21,385 nucleotides of DNA from positions 1 to 21,385 of the forward strand of contig CAZCRT010000041.1 of the NCBI GenBank assembly GCA_964501185.1, written 5' to 3'. Of this stretch, positions 7,795 through 16,103 are shown in pieces. Origin of the DNA: BS150m-G50 sp964501185 [NCBI: uncultured Bacteroidia bacterium]. Its GTDB lineage: Bacteria > CAIWAD01 > BS150m-G50. The position numbers and the translations under genes are program-made. The notes under the pieces were generated by a model. The model did no database searches. It was not told the DNA's origin and was given only the letters and a program-made list of their open reading frames with translations. Numbering within the stretch: the stretch's first letter is position 1; each line of letters starts with the position of its first letter.

Positions 7795-9086
7795 TTGCAA
7801 CAGGATCAATCATTCTTCTTCTGTTGACCGCACTTGTTGTGGTTCTGGTCTATTCCCGAAATCGAAATCTGGCGATCATCTTTGCCCTGGCAGTAATTGT
7901 AAGGTTGGTGATAGCAGTACTGCAGGAAAAGTTCCTGATTGCCGGCGTTTTTGATGAGCCTGCCTTCAAATTCATGGCGGATGGTGTATACGAGTATTTT
8001 CTGGGACAGCGTGGGCAACTCCCATTTGAGCAGGTCTCAGGCGTTCCAGCTTATGGCACTTTCATGGCAGGTATCTACTTCTTTCTCGGCAAGGCGACAT
8101 TGATGGTGCGCATTGTAAATGTTCTGTTGAGTGGATTGTTAGTTCTCATGCATTATCAACTTGCCAGGCAGGTCAGACTCAATGACAGGGAGGCGTTGCT
8201 GATAGCCTTGATCGTTGCTTTTACACCCTCTTACATCATGCTCTCCACACTGTTGATGCGTGATATGGTTGTCTGGGTGCTTCTGGTTGCGATTGTACAG
8301 GCCAACGTTAAGGCAGTTTCCGAGCTTGCCCTGCGCTGGCTGCTGCTTGGAGTTGCTATTTCCTGGATCGCAACTCTTTTCAGGCATCAGTATGCTCCGA
8401 TTTTTGCACTATTGACAGGGCTGGCCCTTTTCCTGATGGTGCTACGCTGGCGGGTTGTTTTTGGAGGGGTCAATCTGGGTGTACTCAAGCTGTTTCTTTT
8501 CGCTCTGGTTGTGGCCGGTGTAGTTGTGCTTCTCTACCCCATGATGGAGGCAGAACTGATGCGCAACCGGGATGCCAGCCTGACCGAATTCTTCAGTGAT
8601 CAGATGTCCTGGAGAGCTCAGGGTGGTTCGGCTTATCTTACTGATGTGGAGTATAACTCACTGACTGATGTATTTATCTATCTGCCGCTGCGTTTTCTGC
8701 ATTTCACTTTCGGCCCCTTTTTCTGGACTGTCCACTCCGGTTTCATGATGATAAGCGCACTGGAAGCATTGATCGGTGTATTTTTCTTTGGAATGCTCCT
8801 GCGCTACCCGGGGGTTTACAGGGAAAGCGGTAGCGGATGGTTAAAAGCGGCGATGCTGTATATGTTCGCGTTTTCCATGATCGGTTTGCTGGCCAATGCA
8901 ACAATAGATTCCAATTATGGAACAGCAATGCGGCACCGTATGGTTTATATGCCGTTGATTTTTATTGTGGCAATGGTAGGGAGGCATTTAAGAAGATCTT
9001 CAGCCAGACAGGTGGCTGTGGAAAGCACTGATCGGGAACCACTCCACACAGATCATCAGCTGTTGGGGGACATTGATACTGTTTAG
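7788..9086 (+). CDS. Polytopic membrane protein, GT-C / PMT-like glycosyltransferase or polymerase candidate
   Basis: A 432-aa protein with about ten membrane segments. After two N-terminal helices comes FDEPAF with Asp56-Glu57 in the first exterior loop. This is where GT-C enzymes of the PMT/ArnT (GT39) type carry their catalytic acidic pair; ArnT's acid is also near residue 55. Further helices and a sizeable periplasmic loop (about 250-290, with the stretch FFSDQMSWRAQGG) follow. Such enzymes move a sugar from a polyprenyl-phosphate donor outside the inner membrane. In its position between the chain-length gene and the flippase it could alternatively be the repeat-unit polymerase (Wzy), which is otherwise missing and often too diverged to recognise. 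The exact family is uncertain. Its ATG overlaps the stop of the small ORF at 7699. Confidence 0.6.
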   Translation: MLIATGSIILLLLTALVVVLVYSRNRNLAIIFALAVIVRLVIAVLQEKFLIAGVFDEPAFKFMADGVYEYFLGQRGQLPFEQVSGVPAYGTFMAGIYFFLGKATLMVRIVNVLLSGLLVLMHYQLARQVRLNDREALLIALIVAFTPSYIMLSTLLMRDMVVWVLLVAIVQANVKAVSELALRWLLLGVAISWIATLFRHQYAPIFALLTGLALFLMVLRWRVVFGGVNLGVLKLFLFALVVAGVVVLLYPMMEAELMRNRDASLTEFFSDQMSWRAQGGSAYLTDVEYNSLTDVFIYLPLRFLHFTFGPFFWTVHSGFMMISALEALIGVFFFGMLLRYPGVYRESGSGWLKAAMLYMFAFSMIGLLANATIDSNYGTAMRHRMVYMPLIFIVAMVGRHLRRSSARQVAVESTDREPLHTDHQLLGDIDTV

Positions 9087-9109
9087 TCCCCTATATTTGA
9101 TATAGAGGA
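9087..9109 (+). promoter_or_regulatory. Hairpin over the Shine-Dalgarno of the 9116 gene
   Basis: Directly after the stop of the preceding gene, CTATAT (9091-9096) pairs with ATATAG (9100-9105) around a TTG loop. Past one mismatch, TCC (9087-9089) pairs with GGA (9107-9109). The outer arm lies in the GAGGAG (9105-9110) that serves the ATG at 9116. The stem is A/T-rich, so it is probably weak and could be opened by a ribosome finishing the upstream gene or by temperature. Folding is inferred by eye. Confidence 0.35.
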
Positions 9110-9115
9110 GTTCCA

Positions 9116-10222
9116 ATGAGAGCTGAGTATTTACTATTCTTACTGTTATTCAGTCTGCTGTTTCTTGACACTGGCACCAGAAAGCCGGAGTACGTTCCCG
9201 AACAGCAGTTGAGCTTCGATAATATCTGGATGTTTGCGCCAATTCCCGACGGATATCTGGCCGATGATGCAGCTCACTGGAGTAATGATGTCGGTTTGAC
9301 CGGTTTCATTCAGAGTGGAGTAGTGGAATGGTATTCATCGGAGAGTACTATCGAAGATCGGTTTGATGCGATTCAGAGGATGAACAGGAACTCCCATGCT
9401 GCCGGGCTGCGCGGTTCTATTCTCAAGATAGCACTCGGATATAGCGAACTTCCCGCGTGGCAGGATGAAACCGGACTTCAGGAAGTACTGAATACATTCA
9501 GGCAGATATTCCAGTTTGCGGAGCAATCAGGTTACAGTGGAATCACTTTTGATATAGAAGTGTATAATAAACCACTCTGGACACCGGATGTTGATCTGAA
9601 AGGGATGCAGAATTTTGCCAGAGATCTCGGGAAGCTCAAACAGCAGCATTTTCCTGATGGTAAGTTGATGGTGGTTCCTGAAAACATGCTGTTTGATGAG
9701 GATAGATATCACTTTGCCGGTGAATTTGTGGCGGCGCTTTTCCAGGCTGCCGGGGATTCAGTCTGCTACATAGGTAGTGAGTCAACATATCGTTCTTTTG
9801 TTCCTGTGAAACTGGCAAAACGACTTAAATCTCTGGAGGCAAAGCTGGCAAAATGGCAGGCGGAGAGCTCCCTTACGGTAGATGTGGAGCTGGTTCCCGG
9901 TTTCTGGCCGCTGGGATTCTACAGAGTTGTCAAAGACCCCCTGACCGGAAAACGGCATTATTATGATGCGGATGATCTCCCGGTTCCCGACAGCTGGGGC
10001 GACAAATCGGCAAACTACTCACCACAGGATTTCAGAAATCAATTGCTCACTGCAGCTCGGCTGAATTATCGATCCATCTGGATTTATTCACATGGCGCAG
10101 CCTGGTGGCAATTGCCGGACAGCAGTTATAGCCATGTTCGCAATCTCAATAATCAGTTACTTCCAGTCGTAGATAACATAGAAGAGTATGAAAAGGTTCT
10201 CCGGGAGTTCCGGCATAGATAA
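9116..10222 (+). CDS. Secreted TIM-barrel, glycoside-hydrolase-like protein of the polysaccharide locus
   Basis: A 368-aa exported protein I could not place in a named family with certainty. An N-terminal hydrophobic segment (about 5-18, LLFLLLFSLLFL) without a lipobox Cys suggests a signal peptide or anchor. The rest has the rhythm of a (beta/alpha)8 barrel. The strand GYSGITFDIEVYNK (Asp146, Glu148) looks like a catalytic strand of clan-A-type glycosidases, and VELVPGFWP and SIWIYSHGAAWW look like later barrel strands with aromatic sugar-binding residues. GAGGAG (9105-9110) precedes the ATG by five bases. The gene ends 35 bases inside the next gene, so it is firmly part of the operon. By analogy with hydrolases in other exopolysaccharide operons (PslG, PelA, BcsZ), it may trim or release polymer during export. 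A non-enzymatic binding role is possible. Confidence 0.6.
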   Translation: MRAEYLLFLLLFSLLFLDTGTRKPEYVPEQQLSFDNIWMFAPIPDGYLADDAAHWSNDVGLTGFIQSGVVEWYSSESTIEDRFDAIQRMNRNSHAAGLRGSILKIALGYSELPAWQDETGLQEVLNTFRQIFQFAEQSGYSGITFDIEVYNKPLWTPDVDLKGMQNFARDLGKLKQQHFPDGKLMVVPENMLFDEDRYHFAGEFVAALFQAAGDSVCYIGSESTYRSFVPVKLAKRLKSLEAKLAKWQAESSLTVDVELVPGFWPLGFYRVVKDPLTGKRHYYDADDLPVPDSWGDKSANYSPQDFRNQLLTAARLNYRSIWIYSHGAAWWQLPDSSYSHVRNLNNQLLPVVDNIEEYEKVLREFRHR

Positions 10223-11465
10223 ACAGGGACTGCTTCGCAAGGTAGGCTGGGTTTCAGTAATCATGTTTACCGCATCTGCAAGCCAGATGCTGGCAAATCT
10301 GATTCTGGGACGTACTCTCAGCAGTGAAGATTACGGTATGTTCTCGTTTATTCGGAAGCTGATCATGTTTGCCAGCTTCTTCGTTCTGCTCAGTATGGAT
10401 GCAGGCCTGATCAGAATGGTCTCTCCCGGTGTGTTAGCAGTTTCCCACTGGCGACAGTATCTGATCCGGGCTCTGGGGGTTGTGCTTCTCTTAACCTCAT
10501 TACCTGTTGCGTTGGCCTGGACCCTGTATGAACTGCCGGTTGCATACCTGTTGATCGTGTACCTGATAGTCTGCATTTCCGGTTTTATGCTGCTTTCAAA
10601 TGCGATTCTCAGAATTAACGAAAAATTCATGCAGGCACAGTTGCTGGTCTCCGGATTTCGCCTTGTCTTTCTGTTTATATTATTGATTATCTGGATTGTG
10701 GGAACAGTCACACTCGATTCCTCACTGGGGTGGTTGCTGTTTGCCTATGCCACAGTGATTCTGATTGCTCTGGCTTTCCTGAAAAAACTGCCTGCTGGGA
10801 ATGCACCCATACCTTTTCGGAGTACACTCAAAAACAGCTCTGAATATTATCTGTTGACACTTGCCACTATCGTGTTTGTAGTAATTGACACCTTTTTTGT
10901 CGCCAAGATGATGGGATTTGAACGAGCTGGAATCTACTCAGCGGTGTCCCTCCTGCCGGTAACAGTATTCAACATCTCAGGTAGCTCAATCGGGCAGGTA
11001 TTGATGCCTCTCCTGGCTGCCGGGAAGAAGATTGCCTGGCGAAAAATCGCTCTTCTCTGGCTGGGGATGTCACTGCCATTGTCACTGTTCTTCGTGATCT
11101 TTACAGACCGGCTGAATCATTTTTTCTTTGCCGGCAGGTATGATGGTTATCCGATTCTGATATATCTCTTTGTTCTGGTTGGCTTGTTTCAGCTTACAGG
11201 GATATTCTTGTATTCGATACTGGGTGGAATGGGAACCCGGAGATATCTCAGACTGTACCTGGCTGGAAGTCTGATTGTCCAGTTGGTACATGTGATGGCA
11301 ATGATGGGGGTGACCAGATCGGGCTATGGAATACATGGGATTGCTGCAGTAACAGCATTTTTCTGGATGGTTCGTGACCTGACAGGTGTAAGCTTGATAG
11401 TATTGCAGGTCTTGAGGCAACGCAAAACCCTGGGAAACCCGTCGCAGACTGGAGCAACATCATGA
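10188..11465 (+). CDS. Wzx-type polysaccharide flippase (MOP/MATE superfamily)
   Basis: A 425-aa membrane protein with 12 or so hydrophobic segments and the N-terminal pattern of polysaccharide flippases: a basic stretch, then [20 protein letters not shown] and [14 protein letters not shown]. Members move undecaprenyl-diphosphate-linked repeat units from the cytoplasmic to the outer face of the inner membrane. The ATG at 10188 overlaps the previous gene by 35 bases and has only GAAGAG next to it, too close for good spacing, so translation is probably coupled. No other ATG, GTG or TTG lies between it and the first membrane helix. The stop overlaps the following ATG (ATGA), another sign of coupling. 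The length is typical for Wzx. Confidence 0.88.
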   Translation: MKRFSGSSGIDKQGLLRKVGWVSVIMFTASASQMLANLILGRTLSSEDYGMFSFIRKLIMFASFFVLLSMDAGLIRMVSPGVLAVSHWRQYLIRALGVVLLLTSLPVALAWTLYELPVAYLLIVYLIVCISGFMLLSNAILRINEKFMQAQLLVSGFRLVFLFILLIIWIVGTVTLDSSLGWLLFAYATVILIALAFLKKLPAGNAPIPFRSTLKNSSEYYLLTLATIVFVVIDTFFVAKMMGFERAGIYSAVSLLPVTVFNISGSSIGQVLMPLLAAGKKIAWRKIALLWLGMSLPLSLFFVIFTDRLNHFFFAGRYDGYPILIYLFVLVGLFQLTGIFLYSILGGMGTRRYLRLYLAGSLIVQLVHVMAMMGVTRSGYGIHGIAAVTAFFWMVRDLTGVSLIVLQVLRQRKTLGNPSQTGATS

Positions 11466-12046
11466 AGAGAAATACCAGCAGGCTGTTCACTTTTTTCAGC
11501 CATGTTTCGTCGTTCACTTTCAGTCTAATGCCGGCCTGTCTGGTCAGGTTACTGTTGCGTATGTTTAAATATGGTGAATCCACATTGAGCTTTGGAATGC
11601 GTTATGTAACTTACAGGCGGCTGTGTGATAGCTGGGGCAGGAAAGTTATCGTGTTTCCCGCGGCAATCATCCTGTCACCGGAGTCGCTGAAGGTCGGAAC
11701 CTCCGTATCAATCCATCAGCATTGCTATATCGACGCCAGGGGGGGGATCACAATTGGCGACGACGTAATGATCAGCCATGGTGTTACTCTTCTCGCATCT
11801 TCCCACTCATTCGATGACACAAGCGTGCCGATGAAGTCGCAACCGGTTGTCATGGATCCTGTCACAATTGCTGATGATGTCTGGCTTGGCGCAAAAGCGA
11901 CAGTACTGATGGGAGTGAATATCGGACAGGGGGCAATTATTGCTGCAGGGGCTGTTGTAACCGGAGATGTTCCAGCCTATGCGATAGTTGGTGGAGTCCC
12001 GGCAAAGGTTATCGGCAGTAGAAAACCTGAATCAGAGTCTGGCTGA
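11462..12046 (+). CDS. Left-handed beta-helix (hexapeptide) O-acetyltransferase
   Basis: A 194-aa cytoplasmic acyltransferase of the hexapeptide-repeat family (WbbJ / maltose acetyltransferase-like). From about residue 81 the sequence follows the [LIV]-G-x4 rhythm ([54 protein letters not shown]). It closes with the family signature [13 protein letters not shown]. His115 in the SSHSFDD loop matches the catalytic base position of the family. The first 60 residues are hydrophobic to basic and unusual for this class; they may bind the membrane or the lipid-linked substrate. The likely reaction is acetyl-CoA-dependent O-acetylation of a sugar before flipping. The ATG overlaps the flippase stop and has GGAG seven bases upstream. 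It is the last plus-strand gene before the convergent epimerase. Confidence 0.9.
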   Translation: MKRNTSRLFTFFSHVSSFTFSLMPACLVRLLLRMFKYGESTLSFGMRYVTYRRLCDSWGRKVIVFPAAIILSPESLKVGTSVSIHQHCYIDARGGITIGDDVMISHGVTLLASSHSFDDTSVPMKSQPVVMDPVTIADDVWLGAKATVLMGVNIGQGAIIAAGAVVTGDVPAYAIVGGVPAKVIGSRKPESESG

Positions 12047-12077
12047 AAGCTCCTGGCCTCGCCACAGTACAGCACGA

Positions 12078-13043
12078 CTATAGTTGCATCCTGTACCAAT
12101 CGACCATCCTGCGCAGGCCTTCCTCATTCGAAACTTCAGCCTTGAAGCCAATATCCTTCAACCTGTGTGAATCAAACATTGTCTGTGTATTCAGTTTACG
12201 GATACGGGTGGCAGTAACTGGCAAATCGATACTGAACAGTTTACCCGCAATATCCAGGACACTGGCCAGGGGCAGGGCAACCGGTAGGGGTATCTGCAAC
12301 CGGGGTGGGGTGATATCGAGGCAGCCGGCAATATGGCGTACAATATCAATTGTCAGCATCTGTGGCTTGTCAACATATATGCAGCTGAACAGTTGCTGTT
12401 GCTGCTGATCTATCAGAAAACCGGTAGCTGCTACCAGATTTTCAACATAGGCGATAGATTTCACATTTTCCAGTGCGCCAACCCGCAGAAAGCGACGACG
12501 ATAAACGGAATCAATCAGGCGATACATATTGGCAACATTTCTGGGACCGTAAACTACCGTTGGTCTGATGATAGTGGCGACGCGTCCGTGATCCTCCTGC
12601 TGCCATCTGATGACTTCAGCTTCTGCCGCCAGTTTCGAGGCGCCGTAATCTGATGATGGTTCCTGAGGTGAATCATCCGTGACGATGGATTCTGAGGGCT
12701 TGTAAGTTGCCACACTACTGTAGAAAAGGAACCGATTAACACCCAGTTCCCCTGCACAATTCAGCAGGGTAGCTGTTCCAATCTGGTTGACTCTGAAATA
12801 CTCATCTCGTGAGATACCGAAGTCCTTGTGCTCAGCAGCCAGATTAACGACCAGTTCACAACCTGACATGGATTTGCGCACAGCCGTTTCATCCAGGATG
12901 TTTCCAGTTATACAGTCGCAGATTTCCGACTGGGGATTGTCAGGATTTTTATCCAGGCCGGTGACCTGATGTCCTTTAGATAGCAGGAACCTGGTGAGAT
13001 AGCCACCAATGAACCCGGCGTTGCCTGTTACCAGAATCTTCAT
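12078..13043 (-). CDS. NAD-dependent epimerase/dehydratase (extended SDR), nucleotide-sugar type
   Basis: A 321-aa extended short-chain dehydrogenase. The Rossmann motif TGNAGFIGG has the G-x-x-G-x-x-G spacing (Gly7, Gly10, Gly13). Asp31 at the end of the second strand favours NAD. SSVAT (from 109) supplies the catalytic Ser/Thr region, and YGASK gives the Tyr133/Lys137 pair. IIRPTVVYGPRN is the usual nucleotide-sugar epimerase/dehydratase segment. Related enzymes alter the sugar of UDP- or other NDP-sugars, or reduce lipid-linked sugars as in WbpV-like proteins; the exact reaction is not readable. GGAG lies about five to six bases before the ATG. It follows the GT4 gene on the same strand after 117 bases, so the two probably form a minus-strand operon. 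The 31-base gap to the convergent acetyltransferase shows no obvious terminator. Confidence 0.9.
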   Translation of the reverse strand: MKILVTGNAGFIGGYLTRFLLSKGHQVTGLDKNPDNPQSEICDCITGNILDETAVRKSMSGCELVVNLAAEHKDFGISRDEYFRVNQIGTATLLNCAGELGVNRFLFYSSVATYKPSESIVTDDSPQEPSSDYGASKLAAEAEVIRWQQEDHGRVATIIRPTVVYGPRNVANMYRLIDSVYRRRFLRVGALENVKSIAYVENLVAATGFLIDQQQQQLFSCIYVDKPQMLTIDIVRHIAGCLDITPPRLQIPLPVALPLASVLDIAGKLFSIDLPVTATRIRKLNTQTMFDSHRLKDIGFKAEVSNEEGLRRMVDWYRMQL

Positions 13044-13160
13044 TTTTGCTCCAATGAGCTCTTGAGCCCGACAGTACAGGGCGAATAAACATCAGGATTA
13101 ATACCTGTGAGTTGCCTCTCTGGTAAATCCCTTATCAGCTTTCGTTGCATTGCTATCCAG

Positions 13161-14276
13161 TTATGGTATAAGTGATTCTGTTACCTCTGCGTAACCGGCC
13201 AGCACTTTTTCTATTGAGTAGTTTGCTGCCACAATTTCCCGTCCGGCTAATCCCATTTCCCTGCATTTATCGGGATCCTCGATAAGCGCTTTCAGAGCCC
13301 GAGCCAGAATTTGCGGGTTCCTGACCGGAACTATAATACCGTTGACTCCATCCTCGAGAATACCGCGACAACCAGGAATGTCAGTGGTAACGATAGGCAA
13401 TCCACTTGCTGCGGCCTCAATTAGTATTTTGGGCAATCCTTCTCGATAATAAGTGGGCAGGCATACAATATGTGCTTCCCTGAGGACTACTGCCATATCA
13501 TCCCGAAATCCCCACCAGCTCACCATCCCTTCACTGTCCCATGTTTTCAATTGCTCCGCGCTGATAGAAGCTGGATTTCCGGGATCACTGGCTCCGACCA
13601 GTACAAAACGGGCCTTGACGTTTTCCGAATGGAGCAGGCGAGCCGCTTCCACAAAATCACCCACACCCTTATCCCACATCATCCTGGAGGCAAGCAGCAC
13701 CACCGGCAGATCACTGTTTCTCTCAACCGGTTTGAAGACCGATAAATCAGCACCGGAGCCGGGGACCAGGAAATTCTGACCACTCTTGAACAGCCTGTTA
13801 GCTCGAAATACATTCTCATCATCGCTGTTCTGGAAAACCAGTCTTGTTCCCTTCAGGGCAAAACGGTAAATCCTCACAACGCATAATCTCAGCATTCTGG
13901 TCGGGAAATCGTGATGGGTGAAAAGATGTCCGAGACCTGTAATGGAATTAATCACTTTTCGCAGCCCGAGTAAGCGCGCTGAAAGCGATCCATAGAGAAC
14001 ACATTTAATTGTAAAGTGCAGGAGCAAATCCGGTTTTTCGACTCTGTAAACCCGCAGGATTCTCAAGAGCGATATCAACTCGGTAACAGGATTCATGCTG
14101 CGGCGATTGAAGTCGAATTCGATCCAGCGGAATCCATCGTCAACAAAGTGATGATGGAAATCACCTGGGGGAGTCATCAGGACAACTTCATGCCCCTGTT
14201 GCCTGTAGTACTTGGCGAGGGGGTAACGGAAGTTATATAGATACCAATCGGTGTTGGTGAAAATAATGATTTTCAA
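13161..14276 (-). CDS. Family 4 glycosyltransferase (GT-B fold)
   Basis: A 371-aa retaining GT-B glycosyltransferase resembling PglA/WbpX-like enzymes. The N-domain begins TNTDWYLYNFRYPLAKYY and contains TGLGHLFT, common in second-step O-antigen transferases. The C-domain has ASRMMWDKGVGDFVEAARLL, and YREGLPKILIEAAASG carries the E-x7-E motif (Glu279, Glu287) that binds the nucleotide-sugar donor. It probably adds the second or a later sugar to the lipid-linked unit begun by the 14532 product. The start is TTG at 14274-14276, and an in-frame TGA (14283-14285) lies just upstream, so no longer form is possible. AGGGA about 12 bases upstream is the only Shine-Dalgarno candidate, and expression may be low. 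It is the sole classical glycosyltransferase in the window. Confidence 0.9.
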   Translation of the reverse strand: MKIIIFTNTDWYLYNFRYPLAKYYRQQGHEVVLMTPPGDFHHHFVDDGFRWIEFDFNRRSMNPVTELISLLRILRVYRVEKPDLLLHFTIKCVLYGSLSARLLGLRKVINSITGLGHLFTHHDFPTRMLRLCVVRIYRFALKGTRLVFQNSDDENVFRANRLFKSGQNFLVPGSGADLSVFKPVERNSDLPVVLLASRMMWDKGVGDFVEAARLLHSENVKARFVLVGASDPGNPASISAEQLKTWDSEGMVSWWGFRDDMAVVLREAHIVCLPTYYREGLPKILIEAAASGLPIVTTDIPGCRGILEDGVNGIIVPVRNPQILARALKALIEDPDKCREMGLAGREIVAANYSIEKVLAGYAEVTESLIP

Positions 14277-14531
14277 GAATAATCAATCCCTTTATGAATG
14301 ATAACGCTACCGTTCTGGAAAACGGCCTTGTTCTTCAGTCAATCTATGCTATGAAATGAGAAACACCAACTTTCAAATTCCCAAACAGCTTAATCAGCAC
14401 AAGAGGGTACTGCAAGAACGCTTCCTGTAGTAACAGAAAACAAAACAGATAACTTGCAGCAAGGCAAATCCTCAGGTAAGTTACTTTATTCTGGCAATTA
14501 CTATCAAAGAAACAGAACTGACAAATCACCT
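14277..14531. promoter_or_regulatory. Divergent intergenic region (GT4 / initiating transferase)
   Basis: About 255 bases, more A/T-rich than the flanks, lie between the divergent GT4 and phosphoglycosyltransferase starts. For the plus strand, TTGCAG (14454-14459) with TAAGTT 17 bases further is a weak promoter match. I found no convincing pair for the minus strand. There is no strong hairpin and no gene, and the reading frame open back to a TTG at 14454 is taken as untranslated. Confidence 0.35.
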
Positions 14532-15977
14532 ATGAAATACACCCGACTTTCCATACTGGTTGTTTTTCTCGATATGCTGCTGGGGTCAGTAGCACTCTTC
14601 TGTTTTTTCATGCTCCGTTTCCGGGTGGGATTCATGCCTGCCAGTACCGATATGCCGCTGTTCAATTTACTCTATCCCGCAGCTTTCCTGCTCGTCTTCT
14701 GGTTCCTCATCTTTCAACTGCGTGGTCTGTACAAATTTGCCCTGGCACCTTCACGTTTCGATGAACTGATGCGTGTTGTACGTAGTGCCCTGGTGGGTAC
14801 CGCTGTTCTGGGGCTGTTGTTGATGCCGAAAGACCTGGTGGCAATAACTGACACCGGACTGAGCATTAATGGCGCGGGCTGGCTGGACCTCTGGCGTTTC
14901 CTGCGTTACCTGTTACTCTATTTCCTGCTATTCACACTGCTGGTCGGTTGTGGCCGGCTGGCAATCCTGACCATTCGCCGCTTCCTCTTTGTGCATGGCC
15001 GCGGGCTCAAGAGTGTACTGATCGTCGGTTTCAATGAACAGGGTTGGGATCTTCACGACCGGATCAACCGATATCCGGCGCTGGGTTACCGTGTAGTAGG
15101 ATTTATCTCCACAAATCCCGAGAACGCCGGCAAGGTTTACCGTGATACAAATGTTATCGCCGGGCTGGAGGAGATAGCATTTCAGGTGACGCGGCTTGAT
15201 GTGCAGGAGGTTATCGTCGCCTTCGACAGCGCGCAGCACGCGTTGCTGCTGGATGTAATAACGCAATTGAAAGACATCCAGGTGGGAATCAAGATCCTGC
15301 CCAGCATGTATGACATCGTCAGTGGCCAGGTACGAATCAACCAGATCTACGGCTTCCCGCTCATCACCATTAACCCCCAGATTCTGGGTGCGGGAGAACT
15401 GCTGGTCAAACGGATTATTGATATCGGGGTGGCAGTTGTGGGGCTGATTGTATCTTTACCGCTGTTACCGTTTATTGCACTGGCTATCCGGTTTGATTCT
15501 CCCGGCCCGCTTCTCTACAGCCAGGAGCGTGTCGGCCAGCACGGTAACCTTTTCCGTATTCACAAGTTTCGTACCATGCGCCAGGACGCGGAGAAAAAAT
15601 CGGGACCGGTCTGGTCACAGAAAAACGATCCCCGTATCACACGATCCGGTAATTTTCTGCGCAAGACGAGACTGGATGAGATCCCCCAGCTCTGGAACAT
15701 TCTGGTCAACGAGATGAGCATTGTCGGCCCACGCCCTGAGCGCCCCTTCTTCGTCGATCAGTTTATTGAGAAGTTTCCACTCTACCGCTATCGACTGAAG
15801 CTTAAACCGGGACTTACCGGCTGGGCACAGGTGAAACACAAATACGATGAAACCATCGATGATGTGGAAAGAAAACTGCAGCACGACCTCTACTATCTGG
15901 AAAACCTCTCAATCGCCCTCGATATCAAGATCATCTTCAGTACCATGAAGACAGTAGTGTCGGCGAAAGGACAGTAG
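14532..15977 (+). CDS. Initiating polyprenyl-phosphate sugar phosphotransferase (WbaP/WcaJ type)
   Basis: A 481-aa membrane enzyme that transfers a sugar-1-phosphate from a nucleotide sugar to undecaprenyl phosphate, starting each repeat unit. The N-terminus has four to five helices. A Rossmann-like regulatory domain follows (VLIVGFNEQGWDL, about 160-290), then the conserved C-terminal catalytic domain (about 290-481). That domain shows KRIIDIGVAVVGL, KFRTM, the catalytic acidic pair in RLDEIPQLWN (Asp382-Glu383), VGPRPERP and KPGLTGWAQV. The ATG at 14532 begins directly before the first helix and is preferred to a TTG at 14454 that would add 26 polar residues; neither has a strong Shine-Dalgarno. 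The substrate sugar cannot be deduced. It stands divergent from GT4, its likely next step. Confidence 0.92.
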   Translation: MKYTRLSILVVFLDMLLGSVALFCFFMLRFRVGFMPASTDMPLFNLLYPAAFLLVFWFLIFQLRGLYKFALAPSRFDELMRVVRSALVGTAVLGLLLMPKDLVAITDTGLSINGAGWLDLWRFLRYLLLYFLLFTLLVGCGRLAILTIRRFLFVHGRGLKSVLIVGFNEQGWDLHDRINRYPALGYRVVGFISTNPENAGKVYRDTNVIAGLEEIAFQVTRLDVQEVIVAFDSAQHALLLDVITQLKDIQVGIKILPSMYDIVSGQVRINQIYGFPLITINPQILGAGELLVKRIIDIGVAVVGLIVSLPLLPFIALAIRFDSPGPLLYSQERVGQHGNLFRIHKFRTMRQDAEKKSGPVWSQKNDPRITRSGNFLRKTRLDEIPQLWNILVNEMSIVGPRPERPFFVDQFIEKFPLYRYRLKLKPGLTGWAQVKHKYDETIDDVERKLQHDLYYLENLSIALDIKIIFSTMKTVVSAKGQ

Positions 15978-15996
15978 CTATACGTCTACACCTGTC

Positions 15997-16023
15997 TTGC
16001 ATCCTGCTGTGTGAATCTATACT
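15997..16023 (+). promoter_or_regulatory. Possible sigma-70-like promoter for the C25-like gene
   Basis: TTGCAT (15997-16002) and TATACT (16018-16023, five of six matches to TATAAT) are 15 bases apart, shorter than the usual 17. They lie about 80 bases before the start at 16104. FCB bacteria often use a different promoter consensus, so this is tentative. Confidence 0.25.
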
Positions 16024-16103
16024 CCCCCGTTTTTATCCAAGCCATTCTCAACCCGGATTGCTATTTTACAAGTTAACCAACTATTAAAATTCCTGGAGAG
16101 ATT

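Noticed and set aside
14454-14531. N-terminal extension of the initiating transferase to 14454
   Set aside because: TTG start, polar and unstructured residues, no better ribosome site; the ATG at 14532 starts right before the first membrane helix.
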